Shown here piece after piece: positions 6,113 through 9,256 of a DNA stretch of 9,256 nt (its first letter is position 1; each line of letters begins with the position of its first letter). The DNA is taken from contig DAJW01000083.1 in NCBI GenBank assembly GCA_002496485.1, positions 1 to 9,256 on the forward strand. Direction: 5' to 3'. The notes under the pieces are model-generated. The model was not told the origin of the DNA. It did not search any database and saw only the letters and a program-made list of their open reading frames with translations. Source of the DNA: Euryarchaeota archaeon UBA36. GTDB taxonomy: Archaea; Thermoplasmatota; Poseidoniia; Poseidoniales; Thalassarchaeaceae. The translations under genes and the position numbers were made by a program.

Positions 6113-9100
6113 AAAAAATCGCTGTACTGCTCGCCATTCTATTTGTTGCACCTATGGTATCTTTACCTCAAGACAGAAATCTTGCTTTATCTGAAAAATA
6201 TAATTCGGGTAAATCTGTAGATGCAGACGTCGCAGTCATCGATCTAAATGTGACCACAAATTCAGTGTATGTAGGAGCAACCCCTACTTTATCTCCAATT
6301 TCTCACACAATAAAAGTAGATATTCTCAATTTGGGTGGATCCACAGGAGAAGGTAATCTTACCTTAGAAGTAAACACAGGTTCTGGATTTACTGAAGTTG
6401 ATAGGAGAATAATTAGTATTAATGCAGCTCAACAGGAGTCACATCTACTATATTGGGATGCCAGTTTATTGTCGGGGTCAGGATTTTCACTAAAAGCTAC
6501 ATGGGAAGTAAACTTGACAATTTCCACAGATTCGGATATGACAAATGATATTTTAACTATGCAAGGAATTAGTGTTTCTTCCGTAGAAAATGCTATTTCA
6601 ATTTCGGACTCGCTCCCTTACGAAGGGGCTTCATTAGCTAGAGCCCAGTGGGTGGGAGAAATTACAGTCGTAAACACTGGAAACGAACCAGTCAATATAT
6701 CGGCCCAACTATCTCTAACATCTACTTCTTCCGGAGAACAGATTCAGATACAATCTTCAACAGTTAACAACTTACCTGGTAGCTTGGCAAATCCTACCCA
6801 ACCAGAAAATATCTCACTAACCTTTGATGCAACCTCTCTTGAAGGTACTTACACATTATCAGGGAACCTGCTTGTCATTGGTCCTTCAGGTAATCCATTA
6901 ACTACTACTATCGAGTCTAGAACAATATCATTTGTTGCACTCAGGGCAACTCTGATCTCAGCAAATAATAGAAATATCGATCCAGGCGGTCAAACTATTC
7001 TTAACTTTATTTTACAAAATTCTGGAGACGAAGGAGATAATTTCACTGTGACACAATCAAACTCCACCGTCGGACCCATTGAATGGGTTCAATCTCCCGG
7101 AGTAATCTACTCTGGCTTATCTCCTTTAGAGGTTAATTCCGGACAAGCTGTCGCAATCCAAATTCCGGTTACAGTGCCACTTACTGCTGCTATTTCCGAA
7201 TCAGTAACTGTAACGATTACGGTTGTTAGTCAGGCTGCAAATTACAGGCTCACTGCATCTTCAACAGTGATGGCTGGAGCTCTTTATCAGGCTGAAATAA
7301 GTCAAAATCATAGTCATGATAACGGACCAACATTTGCAAATATAACTCCTGGAGAACCTAGGACTATTGATTACACTCTTCTAAATTCAGGAACCGCTCC
7401 AGCTCAGTTTGACATCTATGTTTCTCCCACAGAATCTGTTCCAGCATGGGAAATCAACTCACCCGTCAAAAGAACTGACTTGATAATGCCCAATGAGACC
7501 AGAACAATCCCTGTGACTATCTCCACTCCAACTTTGAAAATGCCACTTGATCCTACCTGGAAAATTTCTGCAGATACACAAGTCCAGCTCGGTATTCAGG
7601 CAATTCCTCTTGAGGGTGGATTACCAGCAACCAATACTACCACGATTATAGTTTCACCAATGGTCGAAATTGAAGTTGAGATTACTGGAGAGCCCGAAGA
7701 TGTTCAGGTAGAACAATTCTTAGATGGTACAAAAGGATTTTCAAACACTGATAGATATGTTGATTTTGAAGTTAGACTACTACATAATCTTGGCTCAAAT
7801 AATAATCAAGCAACGGTTAATCTAGAGCCAAATACTGCCACTGGATATACCAATGGTAAGAAATTCACACCTATAATCCCCAATCCTAATAGTAGAGAAT
7901 TAGAAAGATATTATGCTACAATTACTCCAGAAATAATGTCACTGCAACCGGGACAAACTGGCTATGGAGTAATTTCTATCACACATCAACATAAAAATAG
8001 TATTGAATTCCCTTATCCTGCTGCAGGAACATTCAGTTTCGGCTTTACTGCTGCTTCTGATTGGGGTAGTTTCGCTGGAACAGTCTCTAAAAATGACTCA
8101 GCAGAAACATCCTACAGCGTTGAAAAACTGAGAGGCGCCTTCCTAAACTCAACTCAAGATGTTGCTTATGGAGATCCTAATACTTTGATTACTTCGACAA
8201 TGACATTGAAAAATTTAGGAAATTCACCAGATGATTTTCAAATATCTGTATTTCCTCTAGATCAATTGGAGGAACCATTAACTGATTGGACAGTTACAGT
8301 CAACAAGCCGGCTGTAAATCAATTAAAATCTCGAACTGATTTATATGATTTTACCTCGGAAGAAGATAACTCAGATACTGTACAATTCACTATTTCTGCA
8401 ACCCCTCCTAGTACTGCTAGTGCTGATACATATCATGAAGTATGGATAGTAGTAAATTCCACGGCAACAGGTGAAAGATTACATGAAGCAGCAGCATATT
8501 TCAAACTCAATGAGCAAGTTTCGGCGGAATTAAATCCCTCAAATATTACATATACGTTAGATAGATTGGGTCAATCCACACTCATTTTAACTCTAAATAA
8601 TTCCGGAAACTCAAACAAAACCTTCCAGTTAGATTTAGACAACAAAAACGATGATAGAATACAAGCATCTTTTTCTGAGGACTCGGACGATGTTCTATTA
8701 ACTAAACAAATGGAAGTTGCTTCAGGAGCACAGGCTATAGTAAGAATTTATGCGTTAGCTGGGACATCAGCAAGGGCAGATGATGTCAATAAATTAGAAG
8801 TCTCAGTTTCAGATCCATTAAATGGGACTGAATATGCCCGGAGCGGCATTAACATACAAGTTAATCCATTCCATTTTTTGAATTTCCAAATGAGTCCAAG
8901 CTATACAGCCATTCCAGGTCAAACACTTACAATCCCAGTAAATATTGTAAATAATGGAAACTTAATGGAAACATTAAATCTTTCAGCCTGTATGACTTGT
9001 GAAAGTCTAATACAAAATCCAGAAAAATGGAATCAGACAGCTAACAGGTCAGAAGTACAAATAGAGCCAATGACATCAGAAGAAATTGAAATTAGTATAT

Positions 9101-9256
9101 CTATTCCTATGCTGGAACCGGGTTCAGTTATTGGGGCATATGAATTATTTACTATTCCAATTCAGGCTCTAAATATTACTGAAAACATTATTGTAGGAAC
9201 ATCAGATATTACCATAGAAATATTACCGGTTTTTGCATTAAATGTAATTGAAGCCC
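6109..9256 (+). CDS. large secreted surface protein with tandem Ig-like (NEW3/CARDB-type) repeats, partial, C-terminus off the right edge
   Basis: 1049 residues are visible with no stop. From the TTG start the N-terminus is a classic signal peptide, MKKIAVLLAILFVAPMVS, so the protein is exported. The rest is a Ser/Thr/Asn-rich beta-strand protein of about eight tandem units. Each unit is marked by a hydrophobic strand ending in an N-x-G turn: NLGG (~72), NTGN (189), NSGD (304), NSGT (426), NLGS (560), NLGN (702), NSGN (831) and NNGN (949), about 114-142 residues apart. Most are followed by alternating hydrophobic strands as in NSPDDFQISV, and several are preceded by PGQ-type turns. This is typical of NEW3/CARDB-like Ig folds in archaeal cell-surface proteins. 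Many N-x-S/T sequons (for example NVT, NLT, NFT, NIT, NST, NKT) suggest S-layer-style glycosylation. Cysteine is almost absent; a CMTC pair (961, 964) in the eighth unit is the only one noticed. Whether a C-terminal membrane anchor exists is unseen. The ligand is unknown; an adhesin or surface-stalk role is inference. Confidence 0.88.
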   Translation, partial: MKKIAVLLAILFVAPMVSLPQDRNLALSEKYNSGKSVDADVAVIDLNVTTNSVYVGATPTLSPISHTIKVDILNLGGSTGEGNLTLEVNTGSGFTEVDRRIISINAAQQESHLLYWDASLLSGSGFSLKATWEVNLTISTDSDMTNDILTMQGISVSSVENAISISDSLPYEGASLARAQWVGEITVVNTGNEPVNISAQLSLTSTSSGEQIQIQSSTVNNLPGSLANPTQPENISLTFDATSLEGTYTLSGNLLVIGPSGNPLTTTIESRTISFVALRATLISANNRNIDPGGQTILNFILQNSGDEGDNFTVTQSNSTVGPIEWVQSPGVIYSGLSPLEVNSGQAVAIQIPVTVPLTAAISESVTVTITVVSQAANYRLTASSTVMAGALYQAEISQNHSHDNGPTFANITPGEPRTIDYTLLNSGTAPAQFDIYVSPTESVPAWEINSPVKRTDLIMPNETRTIPVTISTPTLKMPLDPTWKISADTQVQLGIQAIPLEGGLPATNTTTIIVSPMVEIEVEITGEPEDVQVEQFLDGTKGFSNTDRYVDFEVRLLHNLGSNNNQATVNLEPNTATGYTNGKKFTPIIPNPNSRELERYYATITPEIMSLQPGQTGYGVISITHQHKNSIEFPYPAAGTFSFGFTAASDWGSFAGTVSKNDSAETSYSVEKLRGAFLNSTQDVAYGDPNTLITSTMTLKNLGNSPDDFQISVFPLDQLEEPLTDWTVTVNKPAVNQLKSRTDLYDFTSEEDNSDTVQFTISATPPSTASADTYHEVWIVVNSTATGERLHEAAAYFKLNEQVSAELNPSNITYTLDRLGQSTLILTLNNSGNSNKTFQLDLDNKNDDRIQASFSEDSDDVLLTKQMEVASGAQAIVRIYALAGTSARADDVNKLEVSVSDPLNGTEYARSGINIQVNPFHFLNFQMSPSYTAIPGQTLTIPVNIVNNGNLMETLNLSACMTCESLIQNPEKWNQTANRSEVQIEPMTSEEIEISISIPMLEPGSVIGAYELFTIPIQALNITENIIVGTSDITIEILPVFALNVIEA

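Noticed and set aside
1..9256. tRNA or rRNA genes, CRISPR arrays, insertion sequences and phage or defence genes.
   Set aside because: No cloverleaf-like segments, direct-repeat arrays, terminal inverted repeats or transposase/nuclease motifs were seen on reading both strands. The repeats in the surface protein are at protein level only.

Overview
The window looks like a chromosomal fragment of a low-GC (below 40% by eye), probably mesophilic euryarchaeon. The closest fit is a marine planktonic lineage related to Thermoplasmata, such as Poseidoniales (Marine Group II) or Marine Group III. Four gene families point to Archaea: the iron-sulfur large subunit of archaeal/eukaryotic DNA primase, the KEOPS subunit Pcc1, the DUF373 membrane protein, and the archaeal pantothenate and pterin enzymes (4-phosphopantoate--beta-alanine ligase and an MptE/DUF115-type pyrophosphokinase). 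The lineage is inferred from this gene set, the base composition and the Ig-repeat surface protein; no rRNA gene is present to settle it.

Left part (1-3953): five genes lie head to tail on the minus strand. In transcription order they are priL (primase large subunit), a DUF373 six-helix membrane protein, pcc1 (tRNA t6A modification), nadC (NAD synthesis) and a 4-phosphopantoate--beta-alanine ligase (CoA synthesis) cut by the left window edge. Gaps run from 51 bp down to an 8-bp overlap, so this is probably one housekeeping operon linking replication, tRNA modification and cofactor supply.

Middle (3954-4776): an MptE-like pterin pyrophosphokinase is transcribed divergently from priL. It converges, with only 3 bp between stop codons, on a minus-strand gene for a single-pass membrane protein carrying two YfaP/DUF2135-like beta domains.

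Right part (5956-9256): a 153-bp intergenic region separates the DUF2135-like gene from a very large plus-strand gene running off the right edge. The visible 1049 residues are a signal peptide followed by about eight tandem Ig-like units, each marked by an N-x-G-(N/x) turn, with many N-glycosylation sequons: a typical archaeal surface or adhesin-like protein. Its best start is a TTG preceded by a strong Shine-Dalgarno sequence, overlapping the stop of a possible 15-codon leader ORF. Both genes flanking this region seem to lack a usable ATG start. No RNA gene, mobile element, CRISPR array or phage signature was seen.
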